64,000 nt of DNA from JBAZTO01 sp041661865 (GTDB lineage Bacteria; Planctomycetota; Phycisphaerae; SM23-33): contig JBAZTO010000014.1 in the NCBI GenBank assembly GCA_041661865.1, forward strand, positions 1 through 64,000, in the 5' to 3' direction. Shown piece after piece: positions 42,481-50,841 of this stretch; within the stretch, counting starts at the first letter, position 1, and each line of letters opens with the position of its first letter. Under the pieces are notes generated by a model that made no database searches, was not told the DNA's origin, and saw only the letters and a program-made list of their open reading frames with translations. Made by a program: the position numbers and the translations under genes.

Positions 42481-44121
42481 ATGATCTGGGCATTGTTGCT
42501 GATACCGACGCTGGCGGCTGGGTTGGCCTTCCTCCCCTCGCCGTCTTCCCGCAAGGCTGCGGCCTCCTCTGCGCTGCGACGCGCCCTGCTGCCCGCGGCC
42601 GCCGGCTGCCATGCCGCCCTGACCGCGGCGACCTGGGTCTTCCCCCAAGGCCACGCCGCGTCAATCCTAAACGGCTGGCTGGGCCTGGATGCGATCTCGC
42701 GGCTGTTCCTGACCGTGACCAGCGCGTTGTTCCTGGCCTGCTCGTTCTACGCCGTCGGCTATCTGCGGCGAGAGCGAGACCTGGGAACAAACCCCGCGGA
42801 TGCGACGCCCTTTCCACATGCCGCGCCGGGTTCGGACCTGGGCGACGCCCCCGAGGGACGATTCATCGGCTGCCTGTTGCTATTCCTGGCGACCATGACG
42901 CTGGTGGCCCTGTCGCGCCACATGGGCCTGCTGTGGGTGGCCGTCGAGGCTACCACGCTGGCCAGCGCCCCGCTGATCTACTACCACCGCAACCCGCGCA
43001 GCCTGGAGGCCACCTGGAAGTACCTGCTGATCTGCTCGGTGGGCATCGCCCTGGCGCTGCTGGGCAACTTCTTCCTGGCCGTGGCCGCCAAGGGCTCTTC
43101 GCGGGCAGAGGCGGCCAAGGCCACGCACGCGCCGCTCCTGCAGGCGAGGTCTTCCGAGAATTCCGTGGTAATCTCGACGACCACCCAGGCCGCCGAAGCA
43201 GCAGATACGAGCCTGCACATGACCCTCGACGACCTGGCCGCTCAAGCCAGGCGGCTTGATCCCGCGTGGCTCAAGGCGGCCTTCTGCCTGCTGCTGGTGG
43301 GCTACGGCACCAAGATGGGCCTGGCCCCCATGCACACCTGGCTGCCCGACGCCCATAGCGAGGCCCCGTCGGTCGTCTCGGCCCTGCTCTCGGGGGCGCT
43401 GCTCAACTGCGCCTTCCTGGGCATCCTGCGGGCGCACGCGATCGTCTCGGCCGCCGGCATGGGAGCTTTCAGCGGCCAGTTACTGACGATCTTCGGCCTG
43501 CTCTCGATGGGCCTGGCCGCCGTGTTCGTCATCCGGCAGTCCGACTACAAGCGGATGCTGGCCTACTCCAGCGTCGAGCACATGGGCGTGCTGTCGCTGG
43601 GCGCGGGCCTGGGCGGACTGGCGGGCCTGGGGGCCATGCTGCACGTGGTCAACCACTCCCTGGCCAAGGCGATGCTCTTCCTGCTGGCCGGCAACATCCT
43701 GGCCGCCTACCGCACCAAGAAGATCCCGCAGGTTCGCGGCCTGCTCGGAGTCCTGCCCGCCAGCGGCGTGCTGTGGATGGCCGGGTTCCTGGCCATTGTC
43801 GGCTCGCCGCCCTTTGGCCTGTTCGCCAGCGAACTGATCATCCTCAAGGGCGCGTTGCAGCAGGGTCGAGTCGCCGTGGCGGTCGGCTACCTGGCTGCGT
43901 TGGGCGTGATCTTCGTGGCCATGGCCAGGATCGTGCTGGGCATGACATACGGGCGCGTGGCCGAAGGATCTCCCGCGCTGACTGTGCGGCCGCGAGAGAA
44001 ACTTCTGGCCGTCCTGCCGTCGCTGGCGCTGGGGGCGGCGGTGCTGGTCCTGGGCCTGTATATTCCCCCCGCGCTGATGCGGGCGCTGGCCGCGGCGGCC
44101 CACGCGGTAGGAGTCGACTGA
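42481..44121 (+). CDS. hyfF: Hydrogenase-4 subunit F-like antiporter protein (NuoM/N type)
   Basis: This is a second ion-pump subunit, 546 residues. Conserved functional residues are glutamate in WVAVEATTLASAPLIY, lysine in GTKMGLAPMHTWLPDAHSEAPS, DYKRMLAYSSVEHMGV, and lysine in VNHSLAKAMLFLLAGN. Two polar insertions stand out: about 25 residues near residue 105 and about 50 residues near residue 215. The latter is rich in Ser, Ala and Thr and sits in a loop. Its stop overlaps the next start (TGATG). Confidence 0.9.
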   Translation: MIWALLLIPTLAAGLAFLPSPSSRKAAASSALRRALLPAAAGCHAALTAATWVFPQGHAASILNGWLGLDAISRLFLTVTSALFLACSFYAVGYLRRERDLGTNPADATPFPHAAPGSDLGDAPEGRFIGCLLLFLATMTLVALSRHMGLLWVAVEATTLASAPLIYYHRNPRSLEATWKYLLICSVGIALALLGNFFLAVAAKGSSRAEAAKATHAPLLQARSSENSVVISTTTQAAEAADTSLHMTLDDLAAQARRLDPAWLKAAFCLLLVGYGTKMGLAPMHTWLPDAHSEAPSVVSALLSGALLNCAFLGILRAHAIVSAAGMGAFSGQLLTIFGLLSMGLAAVFVIRQSDYKRMLAYSSVEHMGVLSLGAGLGGLAGLGAMLHVVNHSLAKAMLFLLAGNILAAYRTKKIPQVRGLLGVLPASGVLWMAGFLAIVGSPPFGLFASELIILKGALQQGRVAVAVGYLAALGVIFVAMARIVLGMTYGRVAEGSPALTVRPREKLLAVLPSLALGAAVLVLGLYIPPALMRALAAAAHAVGVD

Positions 44122-45617
44122 TGCCCCTGGCCCGACAAGGACTCGACATTCATAACGCCCAGGCGATCGACCTGGCCGCGTGCCCGACCGTCGATTTCGC
44201 CGCCTTTCGCGACGTGGTCCTGCAAGCCCTCGATGATGGCGCGCGCCTGGCGGCCCTGGTCGCCATGCCTCGCGGCGGGAACCACGCCCGCCTGCTGGCC
44301 GTGCTCGCGCGGGCCGACGAGGGCCTGCTGTCGGTCCTCTCGTGCGAGGTGGCTGGGGAGTACCCGAGCCTGACGCCCCACTGCCCGCAGGCGCAGGGGT
44401 TCGAACGCGAAATCGCCGAGATTCACGGCATCATCCCGCTGGGACATCCCTGGCTCAAGCCGGTCCGCTATCAGCCGAACTCGCGCGGGGTGGCTGCGCC
44501 CATCGGCGAGGCTGACTTCTTCGCCATGTCCGGCGAGGAAGTGCACGAGGTGGCCGTCGGCCCGGTACACGCCGGCGTGATCGAGCCGGGCCACTTCCGC
44601 TTCCAATGCCACGGCGAGGACGTCTACCACCTGGAGATTTCGCTGGGCTACCAGCATCGCGGTGTCGAACGGGCCCTGCTGGGCGGGCCTGACAAACGCA
44701 CGCGGCACTACATCGAGACGCTCTGCGGCGACACGACCGTCGGCCACGCGACGGCCTGGTGCCGCGCGACCGAGTCGCTCTCCCGCGTCCGAGTCCCGTT
44801 GCGGGCACAGGCCCTCCGCGGCATCGCCGCTGAGTTGGAGCGACTGGCCAACCACATCGGCGACCTGGGCGCACTGGCCGGCGACGTGGGCTATCTGCCG
44901 ACGATGAGCTACTGTGGCCGCCTCCGTGGCGACGCCCTCAACATGACCGCCCTGCTCTGCGGCAACCGCTTCGGCAGGGGCCTGCTGGCCCCCGGCGGCG
45001 TGGCCTGCGACATCGATCAGGCGGTGGCCGAGGATCTGCTCGTGCGGCTGGCCGCACTGGAGGCCGACTCGCGCAGCGCGATCGAGCTGATGTTCCGCGC
45101 GCCGTCGGTGCTGGCGAGGCTGGAAGGCGTCGGCGCGATCTCGCCCGCCCTGGCCGCACAGATCGGCCTGGTCGGTCTGGCCGCCCGGGCCAGCGGGTTA
45201 CGGATCGACGTGCGACAGAATTTCCCCTACGGCATCTATCGCTTCGCCCACATCCCCGTCTGCACGTGGGGCGGCGGCGACTGCTTCGCCCGGGCCTACC
45301 TCCGCTGGCTGGAAGTCCAGCAGAGCATCGAGTTCCTCCGCGAGCAGCTCAAGGCCCTGCCGCAGGGGCCGGTGCTTGAGCCGGCCGGCGCGCTGGAGGC
45401 GGGCAAGCTGGTCGTCGCACTGACCGAAGGCTGGCGCGGCGAGATCGTCCACATCGCCGCGACCGACGATCATGGCCGATTCGCCTTCTACAAGGTGATC
45501 GACCCGTCCTTCCACAACTGGTTCGGCCTGGCCTGCGCGCTGCGGGGCCAGCAGATTTCCGACTTCCCCCTGTGCAACAAGAGTTTCAACCTGTCCTATT
45601 GCGGGCACGACCTGTAG
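44121..45617 (+). CDS. HyfG/HycE-like large subunit lacking the NiFe-site cysteines
   Basis: This 498-residue protein fuses a NuoC-like domain (about 1-125) to a NuoD/hydrogenase-large-subunit domain. It aligns with HycE/HyfG by EISLGYQHRGVERALLG, RVRVPLRAQALRGIAAELER and GRLRGDALNM. In true [NiFe] enzymes the N-terminal motif is CGxC and the C-terminal is DPCxxC. Here they read LCGDTTVGH and IDPSFHNW, so only the first cysteine of four remains. It therefore cannot hold a normal NiFe centre. This matches energy-converting-hydrogenase-related (Ehr) complexes, whose electron partner is unknown. The start overlaps the hyfF stop. Confidence 0.85.
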   Translation: MPLARQGLDIHNAQAIDLAACPTVDFAAFRDVVLQALDDGARLAALVAMPRGGNHARLLAVLARADEGLLSVLSCEVAGEYPSLTPHCPQAQGFEREIAEIHGIIPLGHPWLKPVRYQPNSRGVAAPIGEADFFAMSGEEVHEVAVGPVHAGVIEPGHFRFQCHGEDVYHLEISLGYQHRGVERALLGGPDKRTRHYIETLCGDTTVGHATAWCRATESLSRVRVPLRAQALRGIAAELERLANHIGDLGALAGDVGYLPTMSYCGRLRGDALNMTALLCGNRFGRGLLAPGGVACDIDQAVAEDLLVRLAALEADSRSAIELMFRAPSVLARLEGVGAISPALAAQIGLVGLAARASGLRIDVRQNFPYGIYRFAHIPVCTWGGGDCFARAYLRWLEVQQSIEFLREQLKALPQGPVLEPAGALEAGKLVVALTEGWRGEIVHIAATDDHGRFAFYKVIDPSFHNWFGLACALRGQQISDFPLCNKSFNLSYCGHDL

Positions 45618-45629
45618 CGAGCAAGATCC

Positions 45630-46394
45630 ATGATCGACGCACTCCAGACTCGACTGCGGCAGAAACATCGCACCCTGCGGTACCCCGACGGCCCGCCGCC
45701 GGAGCTTCCGCCGCGATTTCTCGGCCGACCCGTGCTGAGCGCCAATGCTCGCGAGTCAGACTGCCAGGCGTGCGCCCAGTCCTGCCCCACCGGCGCCATC
45801 GCGGCCGATGCGCGCGGAATGAGCCTGGACATCGGCAAGTGCCTCTTCTGCGGCGTCTGCCGCAAGGCTGGCGGCCAAGGCGCGGTCAGCTTCAGCGGGG
45901 ATTACCAACTGGCTGCGGCGCGACGGGAGGACCTGGTCATCAGGCCTGGCGCACCCCTCCGCACACCGGCCCGCAACGCCCTGGCCGCCAAGTTGTTGGC
46001 ACGCTCTCTCAAGCTGCGTCAGGTCTCCGCCGGCGGGTGCAATGCCTGCGAGGCTGACTCCAACGTGCTGGGCACGCTGGCCTGGGACATGGGACGCTTT
46101 GGCATCTCCTTCGTGGCCTCCCCCCGCCACGCCGACGGCCTGCTGATCACCGGCCCGGTGACGGCGAACATGAGAGTGGCCCTGCAAAAGACCTACGACG
46201 CGGTGCCGGGGCCCAAGATCGTCATCGCCGTCGGGGCCTGCGCCATTGCCGGTGGGCCCTATATCGACCACCCCGAGCAATCCAACGGCGCTGCCTCGGC
46301 CGTGCCGGTGGACCTGTTCATTCCCGGCTGTCCGCCCCACCCGTTGACGATCCTCGATGGCCTGCTCAGGTTCATCGGCCGGGTCGGCGACTGA
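45630..46394 (+). CDS. Ferredoxin-NuoB-like fusion (HyfH/HyfI-like small subunit)
   Basis: This 254-residue protein joins a ferredoxin part (about 38-95) to a NuoB/HycG-type small subunit (about 115-254). The NuoB cluster ligands are complete: CNAC in AGGCNACEADSN, cysteine in VGACAIAGG, and cysteine in IPGCPPHP. The ferredoxin part has CQACAQSCP and CLFCGVC, six cysteines where two clusters would need eight. One [4Fe-4S] cluster can still form from three cysteines of the second motif plus the last cysteine of the first. In E. coli Hyf the ferredoxin (HyfH) and small subunit (HyfI) are separate genes. This is the last gene of the operon. Confidence 0.85.
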   Translation: MIDALQTRLRQKHRTLRYPDGPPPELPPRFLGRPVLSANARESDCQACAQSCPTGAIAADARGMSLDIGKCLFCGVCRKAGGQGAVSFSGDYQLAAARREDLVIRPGAPLRTPARNALAAKLLARSLKLRQVSAGGCNACEADSNVLGTLAWDMGRFGISFVASPRHADGLLITGPVTANMRVALQKTYDAVPGPKIVIAVGACAIAGGPYIDHPEQSNGAASAVPVDLFIPGCPPHPLTILDGLLRFIGRVGD

Positions 46395-46517
46395 CCCCTT
46401 GTCTCTCCTGTAGCGGCCCGGCCAATAGGAAAGCCCAGGGCAGTATCATCCCTGGGCCATTCCCTGACGACTATCGAAGAACTCTTCGCCGCGGGCCTCG
46501 GCAGGCCTCGGCGCCGA

Positions 46518-47276
46518 TCACTTGACGGCAACAAGCTCCAGCTCAAAGATGAGCGTCGCATTGGGCCCGATCTCGCGGCCGGCCCCTTGCGCGCCGTAGG
46601 CCAGTTGGGACGGGATGTACAGCATCCACTTGGAGCCGACGGGCATGAGCTGGAGAGCTTCCTGCCAGCCGGGAATGACCTGCGAGACATTCAGGCTCAC
46701 CGGCGTCCCACCGTAGCGGGAGGAACTGTCGAACTCCGTCCCGTCGATGAGCGTGCCGCGATATTGGCACTCCACCGTGTCCGTGGCCGCCGGCTTCTTG
46801 CCGTCACCGGCCTTGATGATCTTGTATTGCAGCCCGCTGGGCAGGGTCACGACGCCTTCCTGCGTCTTGTTCTTGGCCAGGAAAGCCTCCCCTTCCTTGG
46901 CGTTCTTCTCCACAGCCGCCGCCCGCATCTTCTCCTGCTTCTGCATCAACTCCACGCGATAGGCGCTCATGACCTTGGCCATTTCCTCGTCAGTCATGAG
47001 GAGTTTTCCGCCGGCGGCCACGTCCTTTAATCCCTTTGCGAGCATGTCCGGATCCACATCGACACCCTCGCGCTTGAAGTTCCTGGCCAACTCGACGCCG
47101 ATACCATAACTGACCTGGGAGATCTGCACCGGGCCCGTCGCGGGCGCGGTCGCCGGAGCGGTGGTCGCCTTCTCCCCGCCGGCGGGCGACTGGGCAGAGG
47201 CTTGTGAAATGCTATAGCACACCTGAGCCGCCAATACTCCGACCAGCAGAACCGCCAGCAATTTCAGTCTCATCAT
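46518..47276 (-). CDS. Exported FKBP-type peptidyl-prolyl isomerase (Mip/FkpA-like)
   Basis: This 252-residue protein has a signal peptide (about 1-28). A helical N-terminal dimerisation domain follows at about 50-145 (QVSYGIGVELARNFKREGVDVD). A C-terminal FKBP domain spans about 150-252 with VECQYRGTLIDGTEFDSS, VIPGWQEALQLMPVGSKW and YIPSQLAYGAQGAG. It would catalyse proline isomerisation during folding in the periplasm. AAAGG precedes the start at about nine bases. The gene is on the minus strand, facing the Ehr-like operon, and stands alone. Confidence 0.92.
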   Translation of the reverse strand: MMRLKLLAVLLVGVLAAQVCYSISQASAQSPAGGEKATTAPATAPATGPVQISQVSYGIGVELARNFKREGVDVDPDMLAKGLKDVAAGGKLLMTDEEMAKVMSAYRVELMQKQEKMRAAAVEKNAKEGEAFLAKNKTQEGVVTLPSGLQYKIIKAGDGKKPAATDTVECQYRGTLIDGTEFDSSSRYGGTPVSLNVSQVIPGWQEALQLMPVGSKWMLYIPSQLAYGAQGAGREIGPNATLIFELELVAVK

Positions 47277-47489
47277 TTTGATTTTCCTTTCTGAACAAAC
47301 CCGAGGCTGTCACGGAACAGGCCACACATACTCGCAGAGAGGCACTTCCTCCACAAGTGGGGACATTGTAACGATTCTGGGACAACTTGTGGCGAAAATC
47401 ACATGGATGGTCAATCAGAGGCAAAGAGAGAGAGAAAGAGGCGAAAAACACTGGAAAACCGTCGCGGGCCTTTGTACAGTGCCGTCAGA

Positions 47490-47563
47490 GGGCGATTAGC
47501 TCAGTTGGCTAGAGCGTGCGGATCACACCCGCAAGGTCACAGGTTCGACCCCTGTATCGCCCA
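47490..47563 (+). tRNA. tRNA-Val (anticodon CAC)
   Basis: A full cloverleaf is visible over 74 bases: acceptor GGGCGAT with ATCGCCC, D arm TAGCTCAGTTGGCTAGAGC, anticodon stem TGCGG/CCGCA with loop ATCACAC (anticodon CAC, T33 and A37 present) and T arm with GGTTCGACC. CCA is not encoded. It reads codon GUG. A terminator follows at once. Confidence 0.93.
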
Positions 47564-47570
47564 TCAGCGA

Positions 47571-47607
47571 AAGCCTCTGCAAATAAAAGGAGATGCAGGG
47601 GCTTTTT
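47571..47607 (+). terminator. Intrinsic terminator of tRNA-Val
   Basis: AAGCCTCTGCA (47571-47581) pairs with TGCAGGGGCTT (47594-47604), with one internal mismatch, and is followed by TTT. It starts eight bases after the tRNA. Confidence 0.8.
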
Positions 47608-47878
47608 GTTGCGCCAGTTCCGGGCAGAAGTCCGGTGGCTGGTCTGGCAGCGGCGGGGGTTTGGATACGTTGTTATTGATGTTTTGAAGCTTCATATCCT
47701 GGAACGTCAGCCAAGGGGCTGGCCTGGGTATCCTTATTCTTGACACCCTCGTTCCAAACCAGCCAATCCAATCAAATAGCCCATTCTTCTAAAATGATAA
47801 AAATCTTACAGTCTACTTAAGTTGACTTTTGCCCACGCCGATTCACCCTTTAGGTCGGAAAGACTAAAGGATATGAAC
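47608..47878. other. AT-richer intergenic region before the PilZ gene
   Basis: No gene is supported. TTGACA at 47740-47745 and TTGACT at 47822-47827 occur, but neither has a good -10 box at the right distance, so the PilZ promoter is not assigned. Confidence 0.45.
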
Positions 47879-48235
47879 ATGGACGAGCAGATGGCAACGA
47901 ACCCCGCGGAGCGAAGGCGTCATCCCCGCACGCACATTCGGATGTCCCTCCGCTGTATTCGCCTCGACCCTGACGGAGGCGACGTCACCGACACCCTTGA
48001 CATGATGGACATCTCGCGCGGCGGGATGGGGGCCCGCTGTGAGCGGTCCTTCTATCCTGGGCAGCGGATCGTTCTGGCCCTGCCTCTGGCCGGCGAGCGA
48101 GGCAGGCGGAACGTCTACGCCACCGTCGTTCGCTGCCGTCCCGACGCCGAGGGCTATAACCTGGGCCTGGAGTTTGAGCCGGTCACCACGGGCGCCTGGT
48201 ACGGCAGCGCCTCGGCCACGGCCCTGGCTGCCTGA
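47879..48235 (+). CDS. PilZ-domain protein
   Basis: This 118-residue protein consists of a single PilZ domain, which binds cyclic di-GMP. Both motif halves are present: the arginine motif ERRRHPRTHIR and, about 38 residues later, DISRGGMGARCE. Such single-domain proteins act as adaptors that change motility, polysaccharide synthesis or adhesion. Start at 47879 has AAAGGA eight bases upstream; ATG at 47873 is too close to that site. No neighbouring cyclase or effector is evident. Confidence 0.85.
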   Translation: MDEQMATNPAERRRHPRTHIRMSLRCIRLDPDGGDVTDTLDMMDISRGGMGARCERSFYPGQRIVLALPLAGERGRRNVYATVVRCRPDAEGYNLGLEFEPVTTGAWYGSASATALAA

Positions 48236-48518
48236 AACGGCCTGGTCTCGGGTCGTAGGTCGCAGGTCACAGGTCGTAGCAAAGCGACCCTTCGGCCGGG
48301 GGGATGCGGTCTTGTTTTCAGGGGGGCCAACAGGCCACGCACTTTACCAGTCACTCGTTCATACGCAAATTCCCGATGACCTCTTCCGTTGCCTGTTCCC
48401 TGCGAGTTTCGTCCCACGCCCTTTGTTTGGTTCTTCCTCTGCGACCTGCGACCTTCGCCCCACCACCTTTGTTTGGTTCTTCCCCTACGAACTACGACCT
48501 TCTTTGATCGGATTTCAA
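48236..48518. repeat. Intergenic region with degenerate repeated motifs
   Basis: At 48250-48280 the words AGGTCGTAGGTCGCAGGTC form a short degenerate tandem. Inverted relatives (GCGACCTGCGACCTT, ACTACGACCTT) appear near 48440-48505. CTTTGTTTGGTTCTTCC is repeated exactly at 48421-48437 and 48468-48484. No gene is supported. It resembles a decayed dispersed repeat. Confidence 0.55.
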
Positions 48519-48547
48519 TTGTCGATTTGGCCTTTGCGGGGTAAGAT
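48519..48547 (+). promoter_or_regulatory. Candidate promoter of the VWA/ExbBD operon
   Basis: TTGTCG (48519-48524) and TAAGAT (48542-48547) are 17 bases apart, implying a start near 48554. That leaves a leader of about 209 bases. The leader has a perfect hairpin, GGCGGCT/AGCCGCC with a six-base loop, at 48583-48602. No known riboswitch pattern was recognised. Confidence 0.4.
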
Positions 48548-48762
48548 TCCTTTCAACCTGTCTGTCAGCAGGTGGGATCACAGGCGGCTGGGAAAAGCCG
48601 CCGAACATGGCGAGACCTCACAGGCGGGCCGGATGAATTTCCCGTCTGCCTTCCGGAGCCAATGGAGTGTAATGGCGCCCGGGAGTTGAGCGGTCTTGTC
48701 GCGGCCGCGGGAGGCCCAGAGCGGCTTGTCGCGGCGGGCAACATGGTAAGAAGGATCTGACC

Positions 48763-49890
48763 ATGGCCGTTGGCACATTGGATAACCCCATAATCGACCC
48801 CCCGCCTCCGCGTCAGGAGGCGCTCGGCGGTTCGTATGTCGGGGAAGCGGCGTTCGTCGCCGGCCAATCGCGACCGGCTGGGGCCTCTCCGGCGGCGGGC
48901 AAGGTTCCGCGCCGTATCCCATCGAATTTTCCCTCTCTCCCGGCATCGGCCAAGGGTGCGACCTCCGCGCCTCGGGCCTACATGGTGCGCGCATTGCCGT
49001 GGGCGGTGAGCCTGGCCATTCATCTGGGCATCGCCGCGGCGGCGACGCTGGTGGCGCTGGTCGTTGTGGAACGCGGCAGGGACCTGATCATTCCCGGCGC
49101 GGTGCTGTCGGCCGAGCCTCTCGCGGTGGCTGGCAGCGTGCAATCGCTGGGCGGCATCGACGGCGCCACGGCCGAGGCGGGCCCATTGCGCTCCTTCCCG
49201 CTCAAGGAGGAGGTGGCCCGTCCCGACGCGGCGATCTCCGCCGGCCCGGAGGTCCAGCGTTCGGCGGCCCTGGTCACGGCCAGCCCCGCGGCCTTGTCGC
49301 CTTCCAGACCCATGGGCCTGGCCGCCGAGGCCGTCTCGCGCGCCCCGGCCAGCAGTTTCATGGGCGCCGGCGGGTATGCCCATCACGTCGTCTACGTCGT
49401 CGACTGTTCGGGCTCGATGGTGTCCAACTTCGACGACAGCCGCAAGGCCGTGCTGCTGTCGATCAGCAAACTCCAGGAATCGCAGGATTTCCACGTGATC
49501 CTCTTCACCAACGGCAAGGCCATCGAAATGTCCCCGGGACGCCTGATGCAGGCCGTCACGGGCAACAAGATGCAGGTGGCGGACTTCCTGGCCGGCGTGC
49601 GCGTGCAAAAGGACAGCGACCCGATTCCCGCCATTCGTCGCGCGTTCGACGTGCTGGACAAGGCCGGCAACGCACCGGGCAAGCTGATCTACCTGCTCAG
49701 CGACGGGGACTTCCCCGACGGCGGCAAGGTGCTCTCCGCCGTCCGCGAGCGGAACCGCAAGGGCGAGGTGCATATCAACACCTACTTCTGCGGAGACGCG
49801 CGGGACGCGGCCAGCAAATCCGTGATGCGACAGATTGCCCTTTCCAGCGGGGGAGTATACAAATCGCTGGTCGCAGACAGCGAAAAGTGA
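48763..49890 (+). CDS. VWA-domain protein with N-terminal TonB-like anchor
   Basis: This 375-residue protein has a hydrophilic, proline-rich N terminus, one membrane helix at about 85-105, a flexible linker, and a C-terminal von Willebrand A domain (about 205-375). The metal-site motif is complete: VYVVDCSGSMVSNF, with LLSDGDFPDGG later. The layout (cytoplasmic tail, single helix, periplasmic part) resembles TonB, but the periplasmic end is a VWA domain. The following genes encode ExbB and ExbD proteins, so the motor may act on this protein. This gene order recurs in planctomycetes; the cargo is unknown. Confidence 0.82.
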   Translation: MAVGTLDNPIIDPPPPRQEALGGSYVGEAAFVAGQSRPAGASPAAGKVPRRIPSNFPSLPASAKGATSAPRAYMVRALPWAVSLAIHLGIAAAATLVALVVVERGRDLIIPGAVLSAEPLAVAGSVQSLGGIDGATAEAGPLRSFPLKEEVARPDAAISAGPEVQRSAALVTASPAALSPSRPMGLAAEAVSRAPASSFMGAGGYAHHVVYVVDCSGSMVSNFDDSRKAVLLSISKLQESQDFHVILFTNGKAIEMSPGRLMQAVTGNKMQVADFLAGVRVQKDSDPIPAIRRAFDVLDKAGNAPGKLIYLLSDGDFPDGGKVLSAVRERNRKGEVHINTYFCGDARDAASKSVMRQIALSSGGVYKSLVADSEK

Positions 49891-49987
49891 GATAGGCCAC
49901 GACCGCGGAGTTATGGCCGGATGAAGATCGTGGTTGCACACGCCGCAACCACGGCACCCGGCGCCCGGCAGCGGCAGGAGATGCAAC

Positions 49988-50674
49988 ATGGATGGAAGCA
50001 TCAGTTACTTTAACGTGCTGTTCGTGCGGTGCGGCACGATCGGCTGGGTCTTGTGGGGCCTGAGCGTCCTGACGCTGGGCCTGATTATCAAGTGCTTCAT
50101 CACGATCCGGCCGGGGCTGCTCTCGCCGGCGAATTTCTACAGCAGGGCCCGGTCGCTCCTGGCCGGCCGGCAGTACCACGAGGCGATGGAACTGTCCGGC
50201 AGAGACGGCGGCCTGGCGGGGTCCATTCTTCAGTCGGCCTTGCGGGAATCGTCGCGCGGCTACGCGGCGATGGAGCGGGCCATGGAAGACGCGTGCGAGC
50301 GCCATTGCCTCAAGCTCTGCCGCCAGATCGAATGGCTGAACCTGATCGGCAACATTGCCCCGATGCTGGGCCTGCTGGGCACGGTGTGGGGCATGATCCT
50401 GGCATTCTTCACCATCGTGGACAAGGGCGGCGTGGCCACGCCCAGCGACCTGGCCGGCGCGATCGGCATCAAGCTGGTCTGCACGCTGGAAGGCCTGATG
50501 GTGGCCATCCCGGCCCTGGCGGTGTACGGGTTCCTGCGGAACCGCATCGAGAGTTTCTCCGGCGAGGCGATGATCCGCTGCCAGGAGTTGATCTCGGTCT
50601 TCCACCCCAGCAGAAAGACGCCGTCGCACACAGCAGCCGCCGCGAGCGAAGAAAAAGCCGCGGTGGGAGCTTGA
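49988..50674 (+). CDS. MotA/TolQ/ExbB proton channel family protein
   Basis: This 228-residue inner-membrane protein has three helices in the ExbB pattern: the first near residues 15-35, then LNLIGNIAPMLGLLGTVWGMILAF and LAGAIGIKLVCTLEGLMVAIPALAVYGFL. These two stretches carry the conserved proton-path residues of the family. ExbB with ExbD converts the proton gradient into mechanical work. The start at 49988 has AGGAG seven bases upstream. Between it and the next gene lies a 168-base gap filled by dispersed repeats, unusual inside an operon. Confidence 0.9.
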   Translation: MDGSISYFNVLFVRCGTIGWVLWGLSVLTLGLIIKCFITIRPGLLSPANFYSRARSLLAGRQYHEAMELSGRDGGLAGSILQSALRESSRGYAAMERAMEDACERHCLKLCRQIEWLNLIGNIAPMLGLLGTVWGMILAFFTIVDKGGVATPSDLAGAIGIKLVCTLEGLMVAIPALAVYGFLRNRIESFSGEAMIRCQELISVFHPSRKTPSHTAAAASEEKAAVGA

Positions 50675-50686
50675 AACTATCTCAGA

Positions 50687-50800
50687 ACGTCGCATGGGCA
50701 TCTTGCCCATGAGTATCACGGGCGTCCCGCCCGTGCAAATTGCGAAGAACATGGCCAAGATGGCCATGCGACTCACGGGCGAGACGCCCGTGCTACTTGG
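50687..50800. repeat. Dispersed palindromic repeats inside the ExbB-ExbD operon
   Basis: 50687-50748 matches 19577-19638 with a single difference in 62 bases. It is followed at 50771-50800 by an inverted copy of the core seen at 4874-4907 (CACGGGCGAGACGCCCGTG). Together they separate exbB from exbD on the same strand. This shows that the repeat family inserts into operons without destroying genes. Confidence 0.9.
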
Positions 50801-50841
50801 TTTTGAGATGGTTTCTTGGTCATTGCCATCGTGAGGAAAAC

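Noticed and set aside
44121..46394. Calling the large and small subunits a [NiFe] hydrogenase
   Set aside because: Only one of the four nickel-ligand cysteines is present, so a hydrogenase label would be misleading. HyfG/HycE-like is kept as a structural description.
48583..48602. Hairpin in the VWA operon leader as a riboswitch
   Set aside because: Only one simple hairpin is visible and no conserved riboswitch core was recognised.
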